From Sanguinoderma infundibulare (Eukaryota > Basidiomycota > Agaricomycetes > Polyporales > Polyporaceae), in assembly GCA_032821775.1 (NCBI GenBank), contig JAVLRN010000005.1, positions 3,906,001 through 3,970,000 of the forward strand: a stretch of DNA of 64,000 nt. Direction: 5' to 3'. The stretch's first letter is position 1. Every line of letters starts with the position of its first letter. Below are positions 11,361-27,466 of this stretch, one piece after another. The notes below the pieces were generated by a model. That model was not told the origin of the DNA. It did not search any database and saw only the letters and a list, made by a program, of their open reading frames with translations. Both the position numbers and the translations under genes were made by a program.

Positions 11361-12504
11361 CTCATCACCACGCCCGAAGCATCCCAGCTCGCCCCCCAGG
11401 CGTCCCCCCCGCCCCGGCAACCCTTCCTCTCATACCACCACTACCACCAGATGCTACTTCCACCTCGGACCCCACCAACGCGTCTTCCCAGCCCTCCCCT
11501 CGTGAATCACAGTTGCTCAAGCAGGACAACGCCTCCCCAACAAACTCGGATGGTACGCCGCAGCAGCAACCCACGAAGCCACAAGCTACCTTCATCACAA
11601 AGCTCTATGCGTACATCCGCCTGACACGTCTCTTGCTCGCGCCGTCGTGCTAATGACGCGTTCAGCCTCCTTGAGCGGCCAGAGAACCACCACAGGGTGC
11701 CGTGAACCCAAGGCTGCTCACGTCCTGTAAGTACCATCCCCTCCTTGCTGAGCACCTTCTACGTCCCCAATGCCGTCTATTCTGCCATCCAGCTCCCCCA
11801 GATCCTGTCCGCACGCGTCCATGTCTCCCGCACCTCCTCGTGTAGGCTCAGATCCTCTCAGCACTTCCCCTCCATCCCCCTGCTCCCGCTGCCGAGCACA
11901 ACATCCAGTCGCGTGTGTCCCCACACCGGAAGCATGGATGCCGGCTACAACGGGTCTCTTTCCAGTCCAGGCATACCCCATCCCGCCAAGCAGCCCCGCA
12001 ACGACCATGAAGATGACCATAGCTGTACCAGGCGGTACAGTCTTTCGGTATGATTCCATTCACCCATTATGCCGCTATCGCTCGCCATTGCCTCTCCAGC
12101 TGTCAAACTCTCCTTATCCAGCGTACCTTGTAAATGGCCATGCCCTGACCACTAACCTCAGCTCGCAGTCCACGCTACTGCTGCCGCCGCTCTCCACCCC
12201 CATGACCAGCAGTACCCACACCTGTCCCACTCCCGCACCTATGATCCTCGCTACACCTACCCTGACCAGCATTGTTTGCGTTGCTGGGGCTGCTCAACCT
12301 CACGCGGACGGTCCTCCTGCTCCCGCGCCTCCGCCAGCAGCCTCGAAGACATGCTCTTCAAGGCAATGACCACCGGTGACGACAATGCTGCCCACCCCCA
12401 CGGCCATTGTGCCGTCCACTCCACACAGCATCTGGCATGCCACCATTCGACTTCTCCCGGGTGTGACTATCACCTCGGAGTGTCAATGCTTCACCTGGCT
12501 TCTC
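11361..12504. other. Unrecognised cargo of the gene-capture element
   Basis: Proline/serine-rich open frames run through here on the plus strand (for example up to 11653 and 11770-12369), but I see no domain. Candidate splice signals and the very C-rich coding-like composition suggest further captured gene pieces; I cannot name them. Confidence 0.35.
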
Positions 12505-12819
12505 TGTAGCTACAGCAATGTATTAGTTATGGTCAATATATACTTTTCATGTCTATCTTCTATGTTGTGTGTGCAAGTTCTGGACAGCCAGCAAATTTCT
12601 GAGATACTGAACTTGTAGTCCTACATTAGCAACCATTAGGAGGAATTAGGGATAAAGTAGCACTACTGTAGCACTACTATAGTGGTATTTTATCCCTAAT
12701 ACTGCTAAGAGATGGGGTAACCTGTCTACACTAGAGCTAATGTCACTAATCCTCTAATTTAGAACTAATTCCTACTTTTTAGTTGTACTTCTACCAAATT
12801 AGCCTGGGGAGGTTTTTCC
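12505..12819 (-). repeat. Right terminal inverted repeat of the gene-capture element
   Basis: It is the inverted copy of 9165 to about 9480. Its outer end GGTTTTTCC falls directly in the Gypsy gag reading frame. Confidence 0.85.
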
Positions 12820-13677
12820 AGAGGAGGAGAGCGTTGAGATGGTCGATTTCGAGGGCAAACTCGAAGAAGGATTGTTCCTCGCACTGGATCTTCTGCATGA
12901 TCTGCTTTTTGATATTTCCGGCCCAACCAGTGGGGAGGAAACACTTGCAGAGCTCCCCCACGAACTGTTCAAATGGCATACCGTCGAAGCGGATAGCCAT
13001 ACAGTCGTACCACATGCGTAAAACGGTGTTTTCGAAACCCATAGAGGACTTGAAAGTGTGCTCTTCTGCAGGAATCCCACAGTCACGGAAAAACTTGTTG
13101 CAGCCCGACTCCCAGGCATTGACAACACCCAGGGTGATTGTGCCCTCACTTATGACAGGTGCTGCCTTGGAGCGCATGGTAACCGTGGCTTCCAGGGAGG
13201 ACATGGCAGTGGAGTGGGTATATGCAGCAGGGAAGTTGTGTCTCGGAGGTGGAGATGATGCGGTCGACGAAAAAGAGGAATCTGGACTGTCGGATGGGGC
13301 AGGGGAGTGATTGATTGCAGGGGAACGAGCTGCGTGAACATTGTTCTGGGGATCGGGGTGACTATATGCAGGTTTGGGGCACGCATCGAGCAGCTGCGGG
13401 GACAGTGGCATCAAATCGGAAAGAGATACGACTGGGGATGGAGAGCTGATGAAGGACAATGAGGAGAACTCACTGTCCACCGGGGAGGGTTCCGAGGACT
13501 CAGCATTGATGTCATCACCTACACCGCTTAAAGCAGCGTAGCGTCCCTGAGTGATGCGATTACCGGGGATCTGTAACAGCCGAGAGTGGCTGTCCCAGTA
13601 TGACATCGGGAGCGGTCCAGGCAGGCTGGGAGTTGCCGAAACCGGCGACACAGACCTGTTTGTAGTTCAAAAAAAAG
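12820..13677 (-). pseudogene. Gypsy gag, N-terminal part
   Basis: The minus-strand frame is open from next to the 5' LTR; the first ATG is at 13606 (MSYWDSHSRLLQIPGNR). It encodes a Ser/Pro-rich N-terminus and a gag core (for example NKFFRDCGIPAEE, FEQFVGELCKCFLPTGW, EEQSFFEFALEIDHLNALLL). The frame stops at the TIR element end at 12819 and continues as the frame beginning about 9164. The leader between LTR and ATG is about 71 nt. No TGG-starting tRNA primer site follows the 5' LTR. Confidence 0.8.
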
Positions 13678-13893
13678 TGGAAGGAGACACAGTCTCCTAC
13701 ACTCGGAACACGAGAACAGGAACAGGATCTGATATCGTGTGAGTAAAGACTAGATACATGCGTGAATGATATGTACCTGATATCATGTGAGTAAAGACTA
13801 GAGAGCACGATATCAGGTGGGGGAGAATATATAGTATGTGTATGTAATCAGAAGATGTCCGAGTAAGGCAGGAGGAGGGCTGTATGCCTTACA
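13678..13893 (-). repeat. Gypsy 5' LTR (216 bp)
   Basis: It pairs with 4596-4809. Followed on the plus strand by GAGTG (13894-13898), the right target-site duplication. Confidence 0.92.
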
Positions 13894-14130
13894 GAGTGGA
13901 ATGGGCTGCGGTCGATATATTGTCATTATGGCAACGAGGCAGGGCTGCTACCTGTACATGATGGTTTGTATGATTGTAAACGTTGGACTGCCGGGCAAGA
14001 GGGCTGGTTGAAAGTAGGAAGGGCAGAGGTGACGATCTTGAGAAGTAGAAGGACAGAGAGAAGGTACCGGTACAGTGACTCGGTGTAGCCCCATCGGATC
14101 CACCTCATAGGTTACACGTCGTCGTTTCAT
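13894..14130 (+). pseudogene. 2OG-Fe(II) oxygenase-like gene, 3' part
   Basis: Reading from the duplicated GAGTG, the frame gives EWNGLRSIYCHYGNEAGL, which aligns with EYGNGVRSAYVHYGNEATL in the second copy at about 33898-33960. This proves that the two flanks of the Gypsy element belong to one gene. Downstream the similarity decays (TAGQEGWLKV versus PPGKRAGDQWEG). Confidence 0.75.
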
Positions 14131-14298
14131 TGTCCCTGGCCACCAGGCGTGTCGAAAACGCCTGCTATCTCCGAACTTTTGCTAGATTGATGAGGACGTA
14201 GAGAGTCCATGTTGACTGTCTCAGAGAGTACAGCCCTCTGATTATGAAGATAGTCGCATCCGACTGGACAACGATCAAGCTGACGAGTTGGCTTAGTA

Positions 14299-15127
14299 TC
14301 AATCGAATAGTTGGCGTATGGTACTGTCGCAAATTGAGCTATTCGAGCCTACAGAGGTTACCCAAATCGTCGCGACACCGTCGATAAGACATGGTACTTG
14401 CCTTGATGAGCAAGGTTCCCCCCGAGCCTGCTCACGAAGAGCGATCACTTTCACCGCGAAGTCGAGACCCAGCTGATTAATCTCGTCCATGGTGAGGGGG
14501 TTGGGTCGGACGGCCACTTCCTTCAGGGCCGGTAGGTACCAATCCTCCATGTTGTACTGTCTGGAGATGATGAGGCGCGTCATGCAGTCCTCCGACTTCA
14601 GGTACTTGAGTGCTTTCTCCCTCAGCAGCTCAAATTGCCACAAGGAAGCGAGCTTGAGGACGGGCACCCACGACGTAGGGATGGAGCGTATGAATGTCCC
14701 GTGGCTCGTGGCCAACCTGACGTGTCGTTAGAACATTGTGAATGCGATATGTACGTTGGTGCATACAATATGTTGCTCGCCTACAGCACAACACGCACAA
14801 GAAGTCTTTGAGCTCGTCCGCTTTGATGCTCTCCAGGAAAAGAGGGCATTCCTCGCTTGATCCCTCGCGGGGAGTGTTCGGGACTTCCGGAAGAGTGAAC
14901 ATGCCCTTGAAGACGTCGGACGTGTCGAAGTAATGACACGGTACGCAGAATATTGTGTTCTCCGCCTATCGGTGCCAGTGCATGATGGATTCAGTTAAAG
15001 ACAGTTGGCGATAGCACTGCAGGCTCACCCGGATATACAGAGGTTTGACGTCGATGAAGAAATCGTGGTCTCGGCTACATTGTTGAGGTTGGTCGGTGGG
15101 CTGAATGTTGTTGGATGAGGCGGACAT
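14299..15127 (-). CDS. BTB/POZ domain protein
   Basis: Exons on the minus strand begin with the ATG at 15127 (MSASSNNIQPTDQPQQCSRD), followed by HDFFIDVKPLYIR, an intron, AENTIFCVPCHYFDTSDVFK, GMFTLPEVPN..., IKADELKDFL, a second intron, and RLATSHGTFIRSIPTSWVPV with LKLASLWQFELLREKALKYL. This is the Agaricomycete BTB family pattern: a BTB fold with a .FRVP..YF...S..F..MF-like core, then a helical region ending near ALREQARGEP. Such proteins are presumed dimerisation or CUL3-adaptor-like factors; the specific role is unknown. The C-terminus may contain a further short intron near 14340-14390, so the last about 35 residues are uncertain. Confidence 0.7.
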
Positions 15128-15419
15128 ATTGAGGAAAGACGCAGGTGCAAAGAGGGATGCGGCTTGTCATGTGTCAGAGTTGGAGACCAGATGCCAACGA
15201 TGCTGCGGTAGCTCAATGTTCGAGAGCAGTTCGCCTCGTGGTGGTCGTCCGTCTAGATGATAAAGTTCGATGCCACGCGGAGATCTGTGACATGGCACTA
15301 GCGCTTCCCAGGTCGAACGTCGCACAATCTGCCACCGACCATCTAGAAAATCAGAAACTTCATTGACACTCACTGCAGTCACAGGCCACGGACTCGACGC
15401 CATCTTCGGACTTGTCCTC

Positions 15420-15580
15420 GCATCAGCAACAGCGCAACCTGCCTGCAAGGCTACACTAAGCGCTAGGGGGCTATGCCAGATTTCGCAGGATCCGGCCCCA
15501 CCGTGTAGGACTCTGTAGGAAGTCGTCGGATATGATGGAATCCTGGAGGGTTCAGCTGTATACGATTAATCATTGTAGAG
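15420..15580 (+). repeat. Left TIR of the second gene-capture element
   Basis: Inverted match to about 18330-18490; the strongest identity is in the outer 70 bp (AAGCGCTAGGGGGCTA block). Inner parts share GGACTCTGTAG and GTCGCCGGATA-like segments. Confidence 0.65.
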
Positions 15581-15963
15581 CCCTGTAATGCTGCCGCCGG
15601 GTGATAGTAATTATTACAGAGCAATGCGACAGATACCATCAATCACTGCAAAGTGATGCAATTCATCCTCGGCGTGCGGCCAATTATTGCAGAGCAATAC
15701 AGCACGTATAGCCCGGGAGAAATACTTGGCAGATATTTAGTGCAGTAGGACCCGGGCGCACAAGAGAGATATAGAAGAGAGCGCCGGACGTGGGTCCACT
15801 GTCACATGACCAGGCTGTCCCATACGCGCGGAAGCATCTGATTCTCTCTCTCTCCCCAATGACATGCACCCTCGACTTCCCCATAAAACGACCCCCGCGC
15901 TCCCCATCAATCTCAGAGTCGCTTCTTGACCTCTTACATCCTCGATCTCGCAGCCCCGTCGAA

Positions 15964-16150
15964 AATGTCCATCAGGAACGGCCTCACTCAGACGAAGGGT
16001 CGCGCAGCGACGAGCGCCAACCTGACGAGGCCCGCAAAAACCCCAGCCTCCCCAGCCCGCACCCAAGAAGGCGGCAGCAACCCCGGCCAAGAAGGCATCG
16101 ATGACAATGAAGAAAACGGCGGGCCGAAGGCTGCGTCGAAGCCTGCTCAA
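15964..16150 (+). other. Possible captured exon, unidentified
   Basis: An ATG at 15964 opens MSIRNGLTQTKGRAATSANL followed by a Pro/Ala/Ser-rich and then Glu/Asn-rich stretch, with a candidate GTAAGT donor at 16152. It is preceded by a C/T-rich leader like a fungal promoter. It may be a first exon of another captured gene; I see no domain. Confidence 0.3.
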
Positions 16151-16636
16151 AGTAAGTCCTCGATTATCCCGCCTCTGGACTCTGGTGACGACAGGGAGGT
16201 GGACAAGAAAACCCCAAATGTTACGGGACATGGTGAGGGCAGGGCGGAGGATGGACAGGATGAGGGTGAGGGTGAGGACGAGGACGAGGATGCGTCCATC
16301 CAGCTCCTTTGCAGGCCGGATCACAGAGCGTGAGTCCTTCATTGTCAGCTACTGTGTATGTGGCTGTATGCGCGCATATAGTGAGGATACCTGGGCGTAC
16401 CTCGGGATCGAGGAAATTATTAGGACGCCCGCATTCTCGGCCGCCATATGACCGAGTTCTGCGATTTGGGGAAGGACTCGGCACTGAGGGCCGCGCTATC
16501 CTTCTGAGTACTGCTTCTCTTCCTCCGCCCTTGCCCGGCTCCTTACGAGCACACGAACGCTGGTACTGACCATCGTCCCATATTCGTCCAGGTCACGACT
16601 GTCCGCAGCGCGCGCGGATGAAGCACGGTGAGCCGT

Positions 16637-17550
16637 CCTTGAATTCTTCCGCGCCCCGCCAGGGTACACTGTCATCTTCACGGCCAACGCCAGCGACGCA
16701 CTCAAGCTGGTAGGAGAGTCCTTCTCCTTCACCTCCGGCAGCACATACGTCCTCGGCGCGGACTTGCACAATAGCGTGCACGGCGTCCACCAATTTGCGA
16801 CCGCTCGCGGCGCACAGGTGTGCTACATCGAGTCAACCGATGTCGGCGGCGTGGACGTCGCAGAGGCAAAGGTAACGTACACGTTCCCGCGATCCTGCCG
16901 TCTCCGCGCACTAGGTCATCGGTATCCTCTCATGTCCCTCTGGGATCCCGGTCTGCCCTGAACCACCCAATAGGCCGTCCTCGGGCACCACCGCCCACAC
17001 GGCCGCCGCGCACCGAGTCTGTTCACGCTCACGGGCCAATCGAATGTATCGAACACAAAGAACACCCTTTCCCTCATCGAGTTCGCCGCGTCACAAGGCT
17101 ATCCACGCTCCTCGACGCCGCCGCGCTGGCAATGACATCGGTGATCTCGCTCGCCGACACACCTGTGGACGCGATGGCGATCAGTTTCTACAAGATGTTC
17201 GGATTCCCGACTGGCGTCAGCGCGCTGGTCGCGAAAGAGCCGTTCCTGGCACGCCTGGAGCAAGCCTGGTTCGCTGGCGGCACTGTCGACATCGTCCAGG
17301 CGCCTGGCGAAATCGTGACTATGGCGGCCGAGATGCACGAGCGTTTTGAGGTGCGTGTCTGCGTTTGCGATCCCGTCCTTGGGAGGCATTATGGTTATTC
17401 TCAGTGGCGGCGGTGGCCGCGGGCGAGTGCAAGTACGAGAGCGGGTTTGGCTGACTTTGGCGCGTTTTGCACCCCAGGACGGCACGATCTCGACCTCCTC
17501 CCTGGCTACGCTGTCTGCTCGCTGCCTTAATGGCTCTCTCTGTCCTGCTC
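16637..17550 (+). pseudogene. Captured molybdenum-cofactor sulfurase-like (class V aminotransferase) fragment
   Basis: The frame shows FFRAPPGYTVIFTANASDAL, then GESFSFTSGSTYVLGADLHN and SVHGVHQFATARG up to 16871, then (after an intron) APSLFTLTGQSNVSNTKN, a frameshift near 17103, and SVISLADTPVDAMAISFYKM with FGFPTG. The last is the PLP-lysine site (Lys codon 17192-17194), followed by WFAGGTVDIVQAPG and a further donor after MHERFE. These are signatures of PLP-dependent NifS/MOCOS-type enzymes, which sulfurate the molybdenum cofactor. The first exons and everything after DGTIS are missing, so it is a truncated, frameshifted copy retaining introns. The donor gene is not in this window. Confidence 0.8.
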
Positions 17551-17863
17551 GCCTGTTCTCATTCTGACTGTCGATTCACAAGTGCCTCGGTCTCTGTTTG
17601 TCTCGCGGCGATCTCACACTGTCTTGCTGGTGATGTCTACGGTCCACAAATCGCGCGTTCGCGCGCTCTCTCTTTTTGTAATAGATGCCGTGATGTATTG
17701 TTGCTCCGCCCGCCAAAATTGATGATTTTGACCTTTATTAAACTCCGTGTACGTTGCATGGCCGTGGGCGAGCACCAGAGAAATGTCTGCCAGGGAGCCC
17801 ACTATACAGCAACTACAGCCATTCACCATACACTACCATACGCCGGGGGACTATTGTAGTCAT

Positions 17864-17959
17864 CTACCATATCTCCGCATCAATCCTATATGCTGCTACC
17901 ATATCTCCCCATTAGTCCTGCATGGTGCTACAATATATCCCCATTGATCCTACATGGCA
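17864..17959. repeat. 32-bp tandem repeat, three units
   Basis: Units start at 17864, 17896 and 17928, and a fourth start appears at 17960. Each begins CTAC(C/A)ATAT(C/A)TCC and ends with an ATGxTG/ATGGCA motif. Lies inside the second gene-capture element. Confidence 0.75.
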
Positions 17960-18329
17960 CTACAGGGAGCGCGTACCTATCTGACAGGCCACTACAGTAT
18001 TTCCCTCGGCTCCGGCGAAATCCTACAGCGCCCTGGAGCACGCTCAGCTGTAAACTGTAGGGAATTGGCGTCTCCGCCGGAAGGCTGCAGAGCCAGAATC
18101 TAAACTGGAATATCGGGTGAGGCACCTACTAACCACTACGATGGCTACAGAGCTAGTTGCATTATTACAGGTCTTTCTAAACCTCAAACCCAGTTTGCTG
18201 ATGTCGCTCCGCCAGTGTTTCTCCCGGCCAATATGACTGCTGTATCATTCTGCAAAACTTGACCATGTGCGATCAATGGATTATAATGCTGTACAATAAT
18301 CTGTCAGGTGCGTCGGATGAGCTAGAATG

Positions 18330-18490
18330 CTCTGAAATCATTTATCGTACACGGCGAAACCCTGCAGCATTATATCGTATCCGGCGACTTGCTACAGAGT
18401 CCTGCAGGGTGGGACCGAATCCTGCGAAACCTTGCGTAGCCCCCTAGCGCTTAGTATAGCCTTGCAGGCAGGTTGCGGTTTTGCTGATGC
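18330..18490 (-). repeat. Right TIR of the second gene-capture element
   Basis: Inverted match to 15420 to about 15580; contains TAGCCCCCTAGCGCTTAG and ends TTGCTGATGC. Confidence 0.65.
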
Positions 18491-18798
18491 CCCGTCCAAC
18501 TCGAAATCCGTTTCCTCCCTGACACGCCCCTACGGATACCACCTATCGTCTCTCTTCTCTCACACGAATTCGGAACGGAGTGTATGGGACGTGGAGACGG
18601 CGCATTCTTTGGCAGGAATTCGGAAAGCATGAACCACTCTCACGTAACCTCCTGTAGATTAGGAAGAGCCGCGGTAGGGATCGAGTGGTAGATTATATCT
18701 TCATCAGGATCAAACTGATTGTCATCCATAGGGCGCAATCGGGACCGTGTATGACTCGACTGCCGATGTATTCCGGAGCGGACGGAGCGGAGACAAGG

Positions 18799-19598
18799 TT
18801 AGGGCGGCAGGAACGATCTCGAGAGTCCGCAGCACAGGGAAGGCGGGGGATAGGCGCGAGGGCGGACTCGAAGAACGCCCGAAATTTCAGAATCGTCTTC
18901 CACTGCCAGACTATGGGAGGTGAGTGACAAGTCCTGGAGATAGGGAGCGCTCGTTTGGATCAGCATAGTGGCGAATGAGGCGATACTGGGACTAGGTGGT
19001 GAATAGGCGAGATTGAAGCCTGAAAGTACGCAGCTGTGGCGGATCAGCCTCCCGGACCGAAGAGGTCTCGATTTCTTCATGTCCGACGGGACGGAAACCG
19101 GTTGGGTAATCGAGGAGGAGGTCCAAGGTTCGCAGGAATGGACAGGCTCCGAGAACGCCATGAGCCACAGCAACTCCGCTTCATAAGTCGGAGACAACCC
19201 AATTCGTATCGACAAGTGGTGCAGGCAACGCATGCGGGGCGTTGCTCGAGCCAAACGCCGTCCAATTGTTTCCAGGTGATGGCTCCTAATCTTATTGAGG
19301 AAGGTGTGGGGAGGATCTAGATCATACACAGACAGGGACTTCACCCACGTTGCGGGATTGCGCCTACGGTCGGGTACAGTACGTCTTGCGTCGACAGGGG
19401 AGAGAGTGCTCCGACAGCCTTGTAGATGGTGTCGCGATGATCGAGGTCAATGGTGGAATAGAGAATGGGGCTGAAGGCTTTATTGAAGAACTTGCAGACT
19501 ACGACCAGGGAAAGGAGATACGTGATATCCCTCGCCACCATTTCGCCGATTAGACGAAGCAACTCAGCAGGAAGACAAGTCACCGATGAATGCCGCAT
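18799..19598 (-). CDS. F-box-like protein, possibly frameshifted
   Basis: The minus-strand ATG at 19598 opens an F-box: LPAELLRLIGEMVARDITYL, then LSLVVVCKFFNKAFSPILYS and TIDLDHRD. A second frame (up to 18799) continues with WVKSLSVYDLDPPHTFLNKI, LHHLSIRIGLSPTYEAELLW and leucine-rich helices. The two frames meet around 19340-19370 with a one-base offset and no good intron, so either the gene is frameshifted or a splice site escaped me. F-box proteins recruit substrates to SCF ubiquitin ligases; this lineage has many of unknown target. Starts and ends are the first ATG and the first stop. Confidence 0.55.
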
Positions 19599-20108
19599 GG
19601 TTGTCTGTTAAAGTATCAACGATATATCGAGCAGGCAAATAAAGCTGAACTTGGCGCACTGTTGTGTCGTGGGTGTTAGCGAGTGAGGTCTCATGCTGGT
19701 CTCATGAGTTCGGGAAAAGGGGAGGCGACGATGGTGACGCCGCGCTTTTTCGCGCGCTTTGGTTGCTATATATGTCAACCTTCTCCCGCAAGCCAGCACC
19801 CAGGTGGCAATATCAAACAACTGGCAAGGCATGAAAACATTGTATACAGTACGAGCGACAAGCACAAACGATACAGCGAGTCAACGCGATGTACAAAGCG
19901 CATGCGCGCGCGCACAAATTCTACAAGCAGCAAGCAAGTCTAAAGTATCACCGCCCCCGGATCCAACCTACACGCCCGATTATTCCCACCCGCGCTCGCA
20001 CGGAATAGCAGAGTAACGATCCAGAAAACGAGCACCGCATCCCCGCACACGAGCCCCCACGTGCGAACCACACACGAAGAACGATCATGCACCGGTCGCA
20101 CGCACGTG
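19599..20108. other. Intergenic region
   Basis: I see no gene. This is the 3' flank of the SRPK gene and the 5' flank of the F-box-like gene (both minus). Composition is CpG-rich near 19730-19760. Confidence 0.5.
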
Positions 20109-26469
<6,361 letters not shown>

Positions 26470-26477
26470 GGCGAGGC

Positions 26478-27014
26478 AGGACCCCGAATAACCGCCCAGA
26501 GCTCAGGGGCTGGAATCACCGAAAATGGGCCCGCAGGGCCCGGAAAGTTACATGCCAATCACCGAAAACGGCCCCCAAAATGGCCCACCTGATAGGCCCG
26601 AAAATCGGCCTCCGGGCGGAAGGTATCATCTCGGATTCCATCTGACCACCGGAAATTTGACTTTCGGAAGGCGGCGGGCCCCCGAAGATCAGTCCGCATA
26701 AGAAGCAGTCCGGGTTAGGCTGGCGGATATACCAAACACCTATTACAACAGCCTGTCAACGCGTTGATTATCCTATTAATCAAGATTTATCAGCGAACGA
26801 CTACCCGAACGATGGTTTGCCATTTGAATCCATTTGTTAGGCCCTTCCTTTAGTTAAGCGCCCATGAGGGTTATATCCGGCCGACCACCGAAAATGGGCT
26901 GAACTTTAAGAAGTTATGGGAAAATAACCGAGTTCCGGCCAGTCGGCGACCACCGAAAATGGCCAGAAATCGCAAAAATGACCTCTGAGGTCTGGGCGGT
27001 TATTCGGGGGTCCT
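26478..27014. mobile_element. 537-bp MITE with 8-bp target-site duplication
   Basis: The termini are inverted: AGGACCCCGAATAACCGCCC at 26478 and, from 27014 on the minus strand, AGGACCCCCGAATAACCGCC. Each end is flanked by GGCGAGGC (26470-26477 and 27015-27022). The words ACCGAAAATGG recur several times inside. It has no coding capacity. An 8-bp duplication fits the hAT or Mutator-like superfamilies; the terminal bases do not decide between them. Confidence 0.85.
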
Positions 27015-27466
27015 GGCGAGGCAGGGCGGCAGGCAACAAATAACGTGCGGATTCCCGGAACCTATAGTGTACATGAAAGAGCCATATGCACACCAGACGA
27101 GCGATAACGGAGCTGGGCGGAACCAATGGAGATACACGGTAGTATTAAGGTGAAAAGCATCATGGAAGGAGCGTAACGAAAATGAAAGGAGCGGGGGTGC
27201 GCGACACGCGCGCGTGGAGTCCGGATAGGGCGTAATGGCAGCCACTAGGCTCGCCTAGTAGTGCCAAAAATGTTTGCCATAAGCATGAACAATTATGCTC
27301 GGCAGGACTATGTACAACAACGAAATCAAGCATACTAGTGCCAGGGGGTACTATCATCGTCAGCAAGTAGCATCCAAAAGTCAAAACGGCGTGCGCACTC
27401 GAATTCGTACATTCTGCCCCAAGACGCCAGAGATGGAAACGGATCATCAACGTCCAATCCTCCACC
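27015..27466. other. Intergenic region
   Basis: Between the MITE and the 3' end of the membrane-protein gene I see no gene. The flank at 27022-27035 (GCAGGGCGGCAGGC) is low-complexity. Confidence 0.5.

Larger units (their letters stand above)
9165..12819. mobile_element. Non-autonomous long-TIR DNA element carrying host gene fragments
   Basis: Inverted repeats of about 310 bp (9165 to about 9480, and about 12505-12819) bound a 3-kb interior. The outermost bases of each arm are GGAAAAACCTCCCCA. The insertion interrupts the Gypsy gag frame between ...HLNALLL and DVLPTREFFDDDG. No transposase is visible. The interior holds a sugar-transporter fragment on the minus strand and a SEC61-alpha fragment on the plus strand, both with introns. 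I find no convincing target-site duplication (flanks ...GACATCA and AGAGGAGG), so the superfamily is undetermined. The organisation resembles gene-capturing Pack-type elements known in plants; that comparison is my inference. Confidence 0.8.
4596..13893 (-). mobile_element. Ty3/Gypsy chromovirus LTR retrotransposon, degenerate and split
   Basis: Paired LTRs (4596-4809 and 13678-13893) have TG...CA ends and are flanked by the 5-bp duplication GAGTG at 4591-4595 and 13894-13898. Coding sequence runs on the minus strand: gag (interrupted), zinc knuckle, protease, reverse transcriptase, RNase H, integrase and a C-terminal chromodomain. That domain order and the chromodomain place it among chromoviruses of the fungal Tf1/sushi-like type. 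It sits inside a 2OG-oxygenase gene whose frame rejoins exactly across one copy of the duplication. It is inactive: pol has several in-frame TGA stops, the RT motif is YLDN, and a 3.65-kb TIR element lies inside gag. Confidence 0.93.
15420..18490. mobile_element. Second long-TIR element carrying a captured host gene fragment
   Basis: The ends are inverted copies: left 15420 onward GCATCAGCAACAGCGCAACC, right (minus strand from 18490) GCATCAGCAAAACCGCAACC, both continuing through CTGCCTGCAAGGCTA and AAGCGCTAGGGGGCTA. Similarity extends at least about 150 bp at clearly less than full identity, so it is older than the foldback element. The interior holds a Moco-sulfurase-like fragment, an unassigned basic/acidic frame, repeated CTACCATATCTCC units, and no transposase. 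I could not identify a target-site duplication, so the exact ends and superfamily are open. Its TIR sequence is unrelated to that of 9165-12819. Confidence 0.65.

Noticed and set aside
10571..11653. A 360-codon plus-strand frame as one intact gene
   Set aside because: It reads through SEC61 introns and the transporter antisense strand; the spliced SEC61 pieces account for the conserved part.
17864..17959. CRISPR-like array
   Set aside because: The units are contiguous tandem copies without distinct spacers, in a eukaryotic transposon.
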